A stretch of 55,232 nucleotides of DNA from Streptomyces sp. SID3343 (GTDB taxonomy: Bacteria > Actinomycetota > Actinomycetes > Streptomycetales > Streptomycetaceae), in contig NZ_WWJX01000815.1 in NCBI RefSeq assembly GCF_009865215.1, positions 1 through 55,232 of the forward strand, written 5' to 3'. A model generated the notes under the pieces. The model saw nothing but the letters and a program-made list of their open reading frames with translations, did no database searches and was not told where the DNA came from. The position numbers and the translations under genes were made by a program. Positions 44,735-53,158 of the stretch are shown piece by piece (positions within the stretch are counted from its first letter, which is position 1; each line of letters begins with the position of its first letter).

Positions 44735-45394
44735 TCAGCGTGGTGACGGCTCGGCGCCCGACGAATCGGGGCCGGTCGACGGCGGCTTGGTGTCGTGGGG
44801 CTCGGTGCTGCCGTGGGGCTCGGTGGTCGTCGACGGGGCGGCGGACGTGGGTGCCGCCGTCCCGCTCGGCCGCGGCGTCGAGGTCGCCGAACCGCTCGGC
44901 TGTCCGGTCGGAGCCGCCGTGCCGCTCGAACGAGGGATCGGCGGCGGCGTGTTCGTGCTCGCGTTCGAGTGCCCGGACGTGAACGTGGGCGAGGTCGTCG
45001 AGCGGCGCAACGGCGCGCTCGTACCCGGCGGGGTGCTCGCCGGCTCCGGCGGCGACTCCGGCGTCGCTTCGGCGGGGGCTGCCGGGCCTCCCGGGGCCTG
45101 CGTTTCCCGGTTCGCGGAGGCACCCGCCGTCGGCGAGGCCCCCGGACGCTGCGGGGAGCCGTTGTACGAGTCGGGCGCCCCGGTCAGTGTCACCGCGGCG
45201 AGCGCCGCGGCGGCCGCGACGAACACGGCCAGTGGCGCCGTGATCGTGAGCCACCGGCTTCGGGACGATCCCACCCCGCCGACCGGTGGGCCGAGCGGCC
45301 GCAGATCGGGTGCGGTGATCGAGTCCGCACGGGCGCTCAGCGCCGCCCGCAGCAGTTCCTCCATCGGTTCGTGGCACTCATGGCGTTCGGTCAC
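44735..45394 (-). CDS. Truncated paralogue of the anti-sigma-like protein
   Basis: 219 residues from GTG 45394. Its start VTERHECHEPMEELLRAALSARADSIT matches MTERGPQDTPLEDLLRAALSARAEQIT of the gene at 42965-43984. A membrane segment (WLTITAPLAVFVAAAAALAAVTL) follows, then only a Pro/Ser/Thr/Gly-rich tail; the cysteine-bearing external domain is missing. The start lies in the same GTGA overlap as in the intact pair, but the upstream sigma gene survives only as a fragment (45391-45485). It may be expressed without its sigma partner or be on its way to loss. Codon use stays good over the N-terminal part. Confidence 0.7.
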   Translation of the reverse strand: MTERHECHEPMEELLRAALSARADSITAPDLRPLGPPVGGVGSSRSRWLTITAPLAVFVAAAAALAAVTLTGAPDSYNGSPQRPGASPTAGASANRETQAPGGPAAPAEATPESPPEPASTPPGTSAPLRRSTTSPTFTSGHSNASTNTPPPIPRSSGTAAPTGQPSGSATSTPRPSGTAAPTSAAPSTTTEPHGSTEPHDTKPPSTGPDSSGAEPSPR

Positions 45395-45485
45395 GACTCT
45401 TCGTCCTTCACGGTTCTTCGAGGGCGGCGAGGGCAGGACTCGGCGTGGACTCCACGGTTTCACGGGCGGGTCCGAGGGTCCGGGC
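45391..45485 (-). pseudogene. Remnant of an ECF sigma factor gene (region 4 end)
   Basis: On the minus strand, 45485 to about 45440 encodes LGPARETVESTPSPALAALEE, aligned codon by codon to LGLSRGTVKSTASRALDALEK, the last part of the neighbouring sigma factor. After one missing base, the sequence AAGGACGAAGAGTCGTGA matches AAGGACGAGCAGTCGTGA of the intact gene, including the stop overlapping the next gene. The helix is interrupted and no upstream sigma regions are recognisable. It shows that a whole sigma/partner cassette was duplicated and then decayed. Confidence 0.7.
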
Positions 45486-45847
45486 AGACTGTCCCCCACC
45501 GGAACGGGCCGGTCGAATCAGGCAATCGCACCGCCTTCTCGCGTCCGTTGTCGTGGCCGCCCGAGTGAGTGCGACCTACTCTTAGGACGCGTGTCGGGAA
45601 CGGAAGTTGCGCCGGGGGAACCGACGATTCGGCGAATGCGTCCGATAGTGGGTCCCGAATCAGGACGCCGAGCGGCCGTCACGGACCTGACGGGTCGTCA
45701 GGTCATCGGAACTCTCCGCCGAACGGGGTGGGCGGGATGCTGTGTCGACAGATCTCGTCTGCCAGGATGGGCGGGAAGCGGGGATACGGCCATCCGTGTC
45801 CGAAACCCTCATATCACCGCCTTGCTTGAGCAACGAGGAGCAGACGC
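45486..45847 (+). promoter_or_regulatory. fbaA upstream region
   Basis: No gene is seen. GGAAC at 45617-45621 and CGTC at 45639-45642, 17 bp apart, resemble an ECF-type promoter on the plus strand. GACCTGAC-GGGTC-GTCAGGTC at 45684-45704 is a perfect 8-bp inverted repeat, an operator candidate. GAGGAG at 45836-45841 is the ribosome site of fbaA. Confidence 0.45.
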
Positions 45848-46870
45848 ATGCCCATCGCAACTCCCGAGGTCTACGCCGAGATGCTCGACCGGGCGAAGGC
45901 CGGTCGGTTCGCCTACCCGGCGATCAACGTGACCTCCTCCCAGACCCTGAACGCCGCGCTGCGCGGCTTCGCCGAGGCGGAGAGCGACGGCATCGTCCAG
46001 GTGTCCACGGGCGGCGCGGAGTTCCTGTCCGGCACCACCGTCAAGGACATGGTCGTCGGCTCGGTCGCGTTCGCCGAGTACGCGAAGGTGGTCGCCGAGA
46101 AGTACTCGGTGAACATCGCGCTGCACACCGACCACTGCCCCAAGGACAAGCTCGACGGGTTCATGCGCCCGCTGGTCGACATCTCCGCCGCGCGCGTGGC
46201 CAAGGGCCAGGACCCGCTGTTCCAGTCGCACATGTGGGACGGCTCGGCCGTACCGCTCGACGAGAACCTCACCATCGCCCGTGAGTTGATCGCCAAGTGC
46301 GCCGCCGCGCGGATCATCATGGAGCTGGAGATCGGCGTCGTCGGCGGCGAGGAGGACGGCGTCGACAACGAGATCAACGACAAGCTCTACACGACCCCCG
46401 AGGACGCGCTCGCCACCGTCGAGGCGATCGGTCTGGGCGACAAGGGCCGCTACATGCTCGCCGCGACCTTCGGCAACGTGCACGGCGTGTACAAGCCGGG
46501 CAACGTCAAGCTGCGCCCGAGCATCCTCAAGGACATCCAGGACGCGGTCGCCGCGAAGTACGGCACCGAGAAGCCGTTCGACCTGGTCTTCCACGGCGGT
46601 TCGGGCTCGCTGCTCGAAGAGATCCGCGAGGCGCTGGACTACGGCGTCGTCAAGATGAACGTCGACACCGACACCCAGTACGCGTTCACGCGCCCGGTCG
46701 CCGACCACATGCTCCGCAACTACGACGCGGTGCTCAAGGTCGACGGCGAGGTGGGCAACAAGAAGCTGTACGACCCGCGTTCGTACGGCAAGGCCGCCGA
46801 GACCGGCATGGCCGACCGGGTCGCGCTCGCGTGTCACAACCTGCGTTCCGCCGGCACCAGGCTCAAGTAG
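45848..46870 (+). CDS. fbaA: Class II fructose-bisphosphate aldolase
   Basis: 340 residues. It cleaves fructose-1,6-bisphosphate to DHAP and glyceraldehyde-3-phosphate in glycolysis/gluconeogenesis. The class II zinc site is present: LHTDHCPKDKLDGF (zinc-binding His and catalytic Asp), ELEIGVVGGEEDGVDNE, TFGNVHGVY and FHGGSGSLLEEIREAL, with KMNVDTDTQYAF for phosphate binding. The length fits the IIa type common in actinobacteria. ATG 45848 has GAGGAG 6 nt upstream. It is separated from the sigma debris by about 360 bp and closed by a strong terminator. Confidence 0.98.
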   Translation: MPIATPEVYAEMLDRAKAGRFAYPAINVTSSQTLNAALRGFAEAESDGIVQVSTGGAEFLSGTTVKDMVVGSVAFAEYAKVVAEKYSVNIALHTDHCPKDKLDGFMRPLVDISAARVAKGQDPLFQSHMWDGSAVPLDENLTIARELIAKCAAARIIMELEIGVVGGEEDGVDNEINDKLYTTPEDALATVEAIGLGDKGRYMLAATFGNVHGVYKPGNVKLRPSILKDIQDAVAAKYGTEKPFDLVFHGGSGSLLEEIREALDYGVVKMNVDTDTQYAFTRPVADHMLRNYDAVLKVDGEVGNKKLYDPRSYGKAAETGMADRVALACHNLRSAGTRLK

Positions 46871-46890
46871 CCGCCGCGGCGACACCCGTT

Positions 46891-46926
46891 CGAGGAAGCC
46901 CCCGCCCGACGGCGGGGGCTTCCTCG
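46891..46926 (+). terminator. fbaA terminator
   Basis: Perfect 16-bp stem CGAGGAAGCCCCCGCC and its complement with loop CGAC, 20 bp after the fbaA stop. Confidence 0.9.
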
Positions 46927-46940
46927 CGTGATGGGCGATC

Positions 46941-47366
46941 ATGGGTGTCATGACGATCGATCAGAACCTTTTCGGTGGACCCGACCCCACCTACCTGCCC
47001 GAGGAATCCGAGCCGCTGTCGCTGCTCGTCGACGGCGTCGACCCGGCCGAGGTCGCGGCGAAGTTCCCGACCTTCTCGCTCGCGTGGGCCGAGCTCGCCG
47101 ACGCCGCGTTCGCCAAGGGCAACGTGATCGAGTCCTACGCGTACGCCCGCGTCGGCTACCACCGCGGTCTCGACGCGCTGCGCCGCTCCGGCTGGCGCGG
47201 CCACGGCCCCGTGCCGTGGGAGCACGAGCCCAACCGCGGCTTCCTGCGCTCGCTGCACGCGCTCGCCCGCGCGGCCGGCGCGATCGGCGAGGAGGAGGAG
47301 TACACGCGCTGCACGATCTTCCTGCGCGACAGCAGCCCCGCGGGCGCGGACGCGCTCGAAAACTGA
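46941..47366 (+). CDS. DUF3151 family protein
   Basis: 141 residues; ATG 46950 (MTIDQNLFGGPDPTYL) is an equally likely start. The family signature is evident: NLFGGPDPTYLPE, then FPTFSLAWAELADAAFAKGNVIESYAYARVGYHRGLDALRRSGWRG and VPWEHEPNRGFLRSLHALARAA. The protein is soluble and helical, TPR-like in its central pairs, and of unknown function. It follows fbaA in the same direction but behind a terminator, so it likely has its own promoter between 46926 and 46941 or depends on read-through. Confidence 0.9.
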   Translation: MGVMTIDQNLFGGPDPTYLPEESEPLSLLVDGVDPAEVAAKFPTFSLAWAELADAAFAKGNVIESYAYARVGYHRGLDALRRSGWRGHGPVPWEHEPNRGFLRSLHALARAAGAIGEEEEYTRCTIFLRDSSPAGADALEN

Positions 47367-47422
47367 CCGAACCGGGGGCCGGCCCGCCGCCCGGCCGCCT
47401 CACGTGACCTACGAGACCCGAC

Positions 47423-48370
47423 CTACGACACCTGCGCGGGCACGAACAGCCGCCAGCCGGTCGGCCGCACGGTCCACGTGCGCAGCCTTACCGGCCCGGT
47501 CGCCAAGCCGTCCGCCGCGTAGGTGAAGTCGCGACCACACACCGTGATCTCGTGCGCGCGCAACTCGACCAACGGCTCGCGGATCGGCGCGCCCTGCGCC
47601 GGTCCGCCGAGACCGAACCGGTTCGCCCCGGGATGGCCGGTGATCATCACGCTGGCCGTCCCGGCGCCGTGACCGTTGCCGTTCGCGCTCCCGTTCAACG
47701 TGACTTCCGTCATCTTCACGCGCGGTGCGGCCGATCCGTCACACCCCAGATGCACGGACAACACGGGGCGATCCATGTCGGCTACGACACACCCGTCGGC
47801 CTCGATCCGCAGGCGGTGTCCCGAGGGTCCGACCGCGGCCCCGACGGTGGTCGACACCGTCCGCATCGCGTGGTCGACCAGGCCGCGCCAGCCCCATCCG
47901 GAAGCCGGTTTCGCGGGCGCCGAGCGCCGCATTCCGACCCCGTGACCGATCCGGACCGAACGCAGGGCGAGGCCGCCCAGATCGTCCGACATCAGGTCGA
48001 AGGAACGTTCGTTCTCCCCGAGTGCTACGCGCGCGGCCTTGTCCGGCTCCGCCGGAAGCCCCAGGGCATCGGCCAAACCGTGCCCGCCTCCGGCATCCAC
48101 CGGCACGATTCCCAGGGGTGTGTCCCCGAGTTCCCCACGGCGGTCCAACATACGTGCCACGGCGTGCACTCCCGCGTCCGTGCCGATCACCACGACACGC
48201 CGACGACCCCGACGCGCGAGAGCGCGTTCGAGGTCGGCCTTGTCCGTGGGAATGACGATCTTGCTGGGGGCGCAGGCCCGCAGAACATCGAGCGCGACCC
48301 GGACGGATTCGCCGTCCGCGGAGCGAGCCGCAGGGTCCGTGATCACGAGCAGCGAGCGCTCGGCCGACAC
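47423..48370 (-). CDS. Diacylglycerol kinase-like protein with degenerate motifs
   Basis: 315 residues from GTG 48370, preceded by GGAAGGA. The fold follows the DagK/LCB5 catalytic family: N-terminal [11 protein letters not shown] (where relatives have N-P-x-S/A-G), then [17 protein letters not shown] in place of the G-G-D-G-T loop, [20 protein letters not shown] in place of G-T-x-N-D-F, and a C-terminal beta domain ending in [16 protein letters not shown]. Loss of the GGDGT and GTGND-type residues makes ATP-dependent lipid phosphorylation doubtful; lipid binding could remain. It is divergent from purA with a 124-bp shared upstream region. Confidence 0.75.
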   Translation of the reverse strand: MSAERSLLVITDPAARSADGESVRVALDVLRACAPSKIVIPTDKADLERALARRGRRRVVVIGTDAGVHAVARMLDRRGELGDTPLGIVPVDAGGGHGLADALGLPAEPDKAARVALGENERSFDLMSDDLGGLALRSVRIGHGVGMRRSAPAKPASGWGWRGLVDHAMRTVSTTVGAAVGPSGHRLRIEADGCVVADMDRPVLSVHLGCDGSAAPRVKMTEVTLNGSANGNGHGAGTASVMITGHPGANRFGLGGPAQGAPIREPLVELRAHEITVCGRDFTYAADGLATGPVRLRTWTVRPTGWRLFVPAQVS

Positions 48371-48405
48371 CGGTCGTCCTTCCTCAGGTAACCTCTCCCC
48401 GCAAG

Positions 48406-48436
48406 AGCCCCTTGCCGCGAACCGCGTCAAGGGGCT
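48406..48436 (+). promoter_or_regulatory. Hairpin in the purA leader
   Basis: AGCCCCTTG at 48406-48414 pairs with CAAGGGGCT at 48428-48436 across a 13-nt loop, 59 bp before the purA start. It could be an attenuator, a binding site or a terminator of upstream transcription. Confidence 0.4.
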
Positions 48437-48494
48437 TGGACCGTCCGGGGCTCCCGTTGTCAAACATGCCCCGCCTGGAAGGGGTGTACGCCTC

Positions 48495-49787
48495 ATGCCC
48501 GCACTCGTACTCGTCGGCGCCCAATGGGGAGACGAGGGCAAGGGAAAGGCTACCGACCTGCTCGGCGGATCGGTCGACTACGTCGTCCGATACCAGGGCG
48601 GCAACAATGCCGGCCATACCGTTGTCATCGGTGATCAGAAGTATGCCCTTCACCTTTTGCCCTCCGGCATCCTCACTCCCGAGTGCACGCCGGTCATCGG
48701 CAACGGCGTCGTCGTCGATCCGGGGGTGCTGCTCCACGAGATCGGCACGCTGGTCGAACGCGGTATCGACACGTCGAAGCTGCTCATCTCCGGCAACGCG
48801 CACCTGATCACGCCGTACCACCGGACCCTGGACAAGGTGACGGAACGGTTCCTCGGCAAGCGCAAGATCGGCACCACCGGGCGCGGCATCGGCCCGGCCT
48901 ACGCCGACAAGATCAACCGCGTCGGAATTCGCGTCCAGGACCTCTTCGACCCGGGGATCCTGACCCAAAAGGTCGAGAGCGCGCTCTCGGACAAGAACCA
49001 GATGCTGGTCAAGATGTACAACCGCCGCGAACTCGCGGTCGAGGCGATCGTCGAGGAGTACCTCGGCTACGCCGAGAAGCTCAAGCCGTACGTGACCGAC
49101 ACCACGCTGGTGCTCAACCAGGCGCTGGACCGGGGCGAGGTGATCCTGCTCGAAGGCGGCCAGGGCACGCTGCTCGACGTCGATCACGGCACGTATCCGT
49201 TCGTGACGTCGTCCAACCCGACGGCGGGCGGCGCGTGCGCCGGCTCGGGCATCGGGCCGACCAAGATCACCGGTGTGATCGGGATCCTCAAGGCGTACAC
49301 CACCCGCGTGGGCGCCGGACCGTTCCCGACCGAGCTGTTCGACGAGGACGGCGAGGCGTTGCGCCGGATCGGCCACGAGCGCGGTGTGACCACCGGTCGT
49401 GACCGGCGCTGCGGTTGGTTCGACGCGGTCGTCGCCCGCTACGCGACCCGGGTCAACGGCCTCACGGACTTCTTCCTCACGAAGCTGGACGTGCTCACGG
49501 GCTGGGAACGGATCCCGGTCTGCGTCGCGTACGACATCGACGGCGTCCGTCACGACGAACTGCCGATGTCGCAGACCGACTTCCACCACGCGAAGCCGAT
49601 CTACGAGACCCTCCCCGGCTGGACCGAGGACATCACCGGCGCCAAGACCTTCGACGACCTCCCGCGCAACGCGCAGCTGTACGTCAAGGCCCTGGAAGAG
49701 ATGTCCGGCGCCCCGATCTCGGCGATCGGCGTGGGCCCCGGCCGCACGCAGACGATCGAGATCAACAGCCTCCTCCGGGGCAAGTAG
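48495..49787 (+). CDS. purA: Adenylosuccinate synthetase
   Basis: 430 residues. It joins IMP and aspartate with GTP to give adenylosuccinate, the first step to [22 protein letters not shown] holds the P-loop, [13 protein letters not shown] the IMP site with catalytic His, [14 protein letters not shown] the IMP-binding signature, [27 protein letters not shown] the central block and [14 protein letters not shown] with LTKLDVL the C-terminal GTP-side motifs. ATG 48495 gives the normal length; the frame is open upstream through the leader hairpin, which is not coding. It is divergent from the DagK-like gene. Confidence 0.98.
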   Translation: MPALVLVGAQWGDEGKGKATDLLGGSVDYVVRYQGGNNAGHTVVIGDQKYALHLLPSGILTPECTPVIGNGVVVDPGVLLHEIGTLVERGIDTSKLLISGNAHLITPYHRTLDKVTERFLGKRKIGTTGRGIGPAYADKINRVGIRVQDLFDPGILTQKVESALSDKNQMLVKMYNRRELAVEAIVEEYLGYAEKLKPYVTDTTLVLNQALDRGEVILLEGGQGTLLDVDHGTYPFVTSSNPTAGGACAGSGIGPTKITGVIGILKAYTTRVGAGPFPTELFDEDGEALRRIGHERGVTTGRDRRCGWFDAVVARYATRVNGLTDFFLTKLDVLTGWERIPVCVAYDIDGVRHDELPMSQTDFHHAKPIYETLPGWTEDITGAKTFDDLPRNAQLYVKALEEMSGAPISAIGVGPGRTQTIEINSLLRGK

Positions 49788-49793
49788 CGCGAA

Positions 49794-49850
49794 CGATCTT
49801 GGAGTCGGGGGCACTCGAACATCCCGCCGTCGCCTTCGACTCCAAGATCG
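49794..49850 (+). terminator. Long-loop inverted repeat after purA
   Basis: CGATCTTGGAGTCG at 49794-49807 and its perfect complement at 49837-49850 enclose a 29-nt loop, starting 6 bp after the purA stop. It is probably a terminator; GACACAGTGTC at 49862-49872 is a further small palindrome before the aminotransferase gene. Confidence 0.5.
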
Positions 49851-49940
49851 ATTCCCGAGCTGACACAGTGTCGGCCCACCGGCCCCACGCGTGACAACGT
49901 GCCGGTTCGGGGGGCGTTTGTCCGGGCTTAGGGTGGCCGC

Positions 49941-51293
49941 ATGAGCACTCTGGACCCGGCGGCCGGGAAGGCCGTCTACGACGCCGACCGCGCCCATGTC
50001 TTCCACTCCTGGTCCGCACAGGGGCTCATCAGCCCGCTGGCCGTCGCGGGAGCCGAAGGTTCCTATTTCTGGGACTACGACGGCAACAGGTACCTGGACT
50101 TCGCGTCGCAGCTGGTCAACACCAACATCGGGCACCAGCACCCCAAGGTCGTCGCGGCGATCAAGGAGCAGGCCGACAAGCTGTGCATGATCCAGCCGGC
50201 CTTCGCCAACGACGCCCGCAGCGAGGCCGCGCGCCTGATCACCGAGCTCGCCCCCGGTGACCTCAACCGCGTGTTCTTCACCAACGGCGGCGCCGAGGCG
50301 GTCGAGAACGCGGTCCGCATGGCGCGGCTGCACACCGGCCGGCACAAGATCATGTCGACCTACCGCTCGTACCACGGCGCCACCGCCAACGCGATCGCCC
50401 TCACCGGCGACCCGCGCCGCTGGCCGAACGAGACCGGCGTGTCCGGCATCGTGCACTTCTGGGGCCCCTACGCCTACCGCTCGGCGTTCCACGCCGACAG
50501 CGAGGCGCAGGAGTGCGAGCGCGCGCTCCAGCACCTGGAGAACACGATCGTGTTCGAGGGCGCCCAGACGATCGCCGCGATCGTCCTGGAGAGCGTGGTC
50601 GGCACCGCCGGCATCCTGGTGCCGCCGGCCGGCTACCTCGCCGGGGTCCGGGCGCTGTGTGACAAGTACGGGATCCTGTACATCGCCGACGAGGTCATGT
50701 CGGGCTTCGGCCGCACCGGCGAGTGGTTCGCGGTGGACAACTGGAACGCCACGCCCGACCTGATCACCTTCGCCAAGGGCGTCAACTCCGGCTACGTCCC
50801 GCTCGGCGGCGTGATCGTCTCGGACCGCGTCTACGAGACCTTCCGCGAGCGCCCCTACCCCGGCGGCCTGACCTACTCGGGTCACCCGCTCGCGTGCGCC
50901 GCCGCCGTCGCCACGATCAACGCGATGCGCGACGAGAAGATCGTCGAGAACGCCAAGTCGCTCGGCGAGAACGTGATCGGCCCCGAGCTGCGCGCGATGG
51001 CCGAGCGGCACCCCTCGATCGGAGAGGTGCGCGGCCTGGGTGTCTTCTGGGCGATCGAGCTCGTGAAGAACAAGGCGACCCGCGAGCCGCTGGTCGCCTA
51101 CAACGCCGCCGGTGCCGCCGCGCGGCCGATGAACGAGTTCACCGCCGCGTGCAAGGCGAAGGGCCTGTGGCCGTTCGTCAACATGAACCGCACCCACGTG
51201 GTTCCGCCGTGCACCAGCTCGGAGGGCGAGGTCAAGGAGGGCCTGGCCATCCTCGACGAGGCGCTGACCGTCGCGGACTCGTTCTGCGAGTGA
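49941..51293 (+). CDS. Class III (omega) PLP aminotransferase
   Basis: 450 residues. GSYFWDYDGNRYLDFASQLVNTNIGHQHPKVV is the typical opening; FFTNGGAEAVENAVRMAR binds the PLP phosphate, YRSYHGATANAIALTGD follows, and ILYIADEVMSGFGRTGEWFAV carries the PLP Asp. The Schiff-base lysine is in DLITFAKGVNSGYVPLGGVIV (about residue 280), and GLTYSGHPLACAA is conserved in taurine/beta-alanine/4-aminobutyrate:pyruvate aminotransferases. The amino donor is probably an omega-amino acid or amine, not resolved. The GntR gene 350 bp downstream is the likely regulator. Confidence 0.93.
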   Translation: MSTLDPAAGKAVYDADRAHVFHSWSAQGLISPLAVAGAEGSYFWDYDGNRYLDFASQLVNTNIGHQHPKVVAAIKEQADKLCMIQPAFANDARSEAARLITELAPGDLNRVFFTNGGAEAVENAVRMARLHTGRHKIMSTYRSYHGATANAIALTGDPRRWPNETGVSGIVHFWGPYAYRSAFHADSEAQECERALQHLENTIVFEGAQTIAAIVLESVVGTAGILVPPAGYLAGVRALCDKYGILYIADEVMSGFGRTGEWFAVDNWNATPDLITFAKGVNSGYVPLGGVIVSDRVYETFRERPYPGGLTYSGHPLACAAAVATINAMRDEKIVENAKSLGENVIGPELRAMAERHPSIGEVRGLGVFWAIELVKNKATREPLVAYNAAGAAARPMNEFTAACKAKGLWPFVNMNRTHVVPPCTSSEGEVKEGLAILDEALTVADSFCE

Positions 51294-51426
51294 CGTCCCG
51301 CCGGTGACCTTCGGCCGGTGACCTTGAGCCTGTCATCTCCGGCCCGTCGCCTTTGGCCCGTGCCCTTCGGCCGGTGACCGTGGCCAGAGGTCTCGTCGAA
51401 CGCCGCCGCCCCAAGCCGTCGCAGCC

Positions 51427-51465
51427 GCCGTACCCGCACCCCGACCGGTGCGGGTACGGCTTTTT
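51427..51465 (+). terminator. Intrinsic terminator of the aminotransferase gene
   Basis: GCCGTACCCGCACC at 51427-51440 and its perfect complement at 51447-51460, loop CCGACC, followed by TTTTT. The preceding 130 bases hold repeated TTCGGCCGGTGACC-like units (51316 and 51366 regions) and no gene. Confidence 0.9.
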
Positions 51466-51551
51466 CGCGCTCCCGGACGCGAATCGGCCCTTGCGCGCGG
51501 GGAGTCCGACGTCGCGAGCGACATCGGATGGCCAAGCATTGCTCCCCAAAT

Positions 51552-51561
51552 CGGATATCCG
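51552..51561. promoter_or_regulatory. CGGATATCCG palindrome upstream of the GntR gene
   Basis: A perfect 10-bp palindrome 82 bp before the GntR start, followed by two ATCGACT-like repeats at 51570-51590. It is a possible autoregulatory site. Confidence 0.35.
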
Positions 51562-51642
51562 TTCATATGATCGACTCGATCGACTTGATCGGACGGGTGC
51601 CCGTCGGCGCGACGGTGCCGACGGCCGGCGAGATGAGACCGC

Positions 51643-52374
51643 GTGCAGACGGCAACAGACAGTGTTTTAGACACCGGTCTGCGCTTCGGCCCCGCCGGTT
51701 CGACGGGTGACCCGCGGGAGAGCGGCCCCCTTCGGCGGACCAGCCTGCGCCAGGAGATCGCCGACGTACTCAGCGACGACCTCGTGACCGGACGACTTCC
51801 CGCCGGCACCTCGCTCACCGTCAACGAGACCGCGCAGCGCTTCGGGGTCTCCGCGACCCCCGTGCGCGAGGCGCTGATCCAACTCGCCGCGCACGGACTG
51901 CTCCAAGGCGGCCACCACCGCGGCTTCCAGGTGTGCCGCTTCACGTGGACCGACTTCGCCGAGATCGTCGAGTCCCGCCGACTGCTGGGAGTTCCGCTGA
52001 TCGGACGGGTCGCGCGCACCGCGCCCGACGAGGCGATGGCGAGCCTGCGCACGCTCGGCGACCGGCTCGACGCCGCGCGCTGGAACGGCGACGTGTCCGA
52101 CGTGGCGCTGCTCGACCGTCGCTACTTCGGCGAACTCGGCCGCTGGAGCGGCAACGGCCGGCTCGCCGACGTGCTCGCGGTACTGCGCGTACAGAGCTGG
52201 ATGTTCATCGTCCCGCACCTGCGCGACGCGCCGCCGACCACGTCGGGGTGGGGCCGCTACCGCGAACTCGCCGACCGGGTCGCGCGCCGCGACGCCGAGG
52301 GCTCGATGGCGCTCATGCGCGACTACACGGCGGCCGGCCGCCGGATCGCGCAGCAGTTCGCGGGCGCGGGCTGA
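51643..52374 (+). CDS. GntR-family transcriptional regulator (FadR/FCD type)
   Basis: 243 residues from GTG 51643. The winged HTH is at about 35-95: LRQEIADVLSDDLVTGRLPAGTSLTVNETAQRFGVSATPVREALIQLAAHGLLQ, with the GxxxxxxxxLAxxxGVSxxPVREAL pattern. A helical effector domain of the FCD type follows (FAEIVESRRLLGVPLIGRVAR, then WNGDVSDVALLDRRYFGELGRW and YRELADRVARRDAEGSMALMRDY). The usual metal-binding His residues of FCD (H in D-x-x-FH, HxxH) are mostly absent (RRYFGEL rather than xxFHxxL), so the effector may not need a metal. It follows the omega-aminotransferase and may regulate it. Confidence 0.92.
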   Translation: MQTATDSVLDTGLRFGPAGSTGDPRESGPLRRTSLRQEIADVLSDDLVTGRLPAGTSLTVNETAQRFGVSATPVREALIQLAAHGLLQGGHHRGFQVCRFTWTDFAEIVESRRLLGVPLIGRVARTAPDEAMASLRTLGDRLDAARWNGDVSDVALLDRRYFGELGRWSGNGRLADVLAVLRVQSWMFIVPHLRDAPPTTSGWGRYRELADRVARRDAEGSMALMRDYTAAGRRIAQQFAGAG

Positions 52375-52457
52375 CGGACGACCGACCTGCGGGCGGTACG
52401 GTATCGCGCGTACCGCCGCGCGGACCGCGCGCGCCCAACCCGATCGGGAGTCGAACC

Positions 52458-53060
52458 GTGGATTGTGACGTCTGGCTCGTTCCGCTCGTGGACGCGCTGT
52501 GTCACAACCCGGAGAACCCGTTCCGCGACGAACTCGCCGCCTACGACGCCACGCTCGCCGGCAACGGCCTGCCCACCGTGCCGGTACGGGCCTGGCAACC
52601 GGGTACCGCCGAGGTCCGGCTCGCCGGGGCGTTCGATCACGAGTCGCTGCACTACCTGCGCCGGGCCTACCTGTTGCACCGCACCGGCTTCCCGGTGACG
52701 CCGGTGGAACGGCTCGGCGACGACTACGACCGACTCCTCGAAACGTTCGAGGCCGCGGCCGAACACTCGCACCTGGTCTGGCATTACGACCACGCCGGCG
52801 CCTACCTGCCGATCGACTTCCCGCAGCCGCTCGTGGACGAACCGCTGCCCGAGGACGGCGGCCCGCTCGGGTCGAGCCTGGGCATGCTGCGCGAACTCGA
52901 GGACCTCGCGCCGTACATCGGCGTGGACCTGCTCGATCCACCCAGACCCACGCCCACGTACGACGCCGCGCCCTTCGCGCGAGAACGCTTCGTGTGGGCG
53001 ACCCTGTACGCCGCGGCGCAGGAGAGTGTGACCCTCGGCGCGATGGTCGTGTTCGCGTGA
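52458..53060 (+). CDS. Conserved hypothetical protein
   Basis: 200 residues from GTG 52458, with GGGAG at 52446-52450. It begins MDCDVWLVPLVDALCHNPENPFRDELAAYD and has LPTVPVRAWQPGTAEVRLAGAFDHESLHYLRRAYLLHRTGFPVTPVERL and SHLVWHYDHAGAYLPIDFPQPLVDEPL. It is a soluble protein rich in conserved aromatic and acidic residues. I do not recognise a domain; it looks like a stand-alone family conserved near GntR and purD in streptomycetes. It precedes purD by 98 bp in the same direction. Confidence 0.82.
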   Translation: MDCDVWLVPLVDALCHNPENPFRDELAAYDATLAGNGLPTVPVRAWQPGTAEVRLAGAFDHESLHYLRRAYLLHRTGFPVTPVERLGDDYDRLLETFEAAAEHSHLVWHYDHAGAYLPIDFPQPLVDEPLPEDGGPLGSSLGMLRELEDLAPYIGVDLLDPPRPTPTYDAAPFARERFVWATLYAAAQESVTLGAMVVFA

Positions 53061-53158
53061 GCCGCCCGGCGGGTGAGCCGGGGGCGTGGCCCGGCGTGCC
53101 CGCGCATTCCGTTTCGCCCGTGTTCGGCGCGCCCGACGCTCACCACTAGGCTGCCCGT

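Noticed and set aside
44626-45123. Arg/Pro-rich minus-strand frame beside the sigma gene
   Set aside because: Out-of-frame shadow of the truncated anti-sigma-like gene.
48384-51197. A 937-residue minus-strand frame opposite purA and the aminotransferase
   Set aside because: Antisense shadow with Arg/Asp/Val-rich composition; the sense genes have complete motifs.
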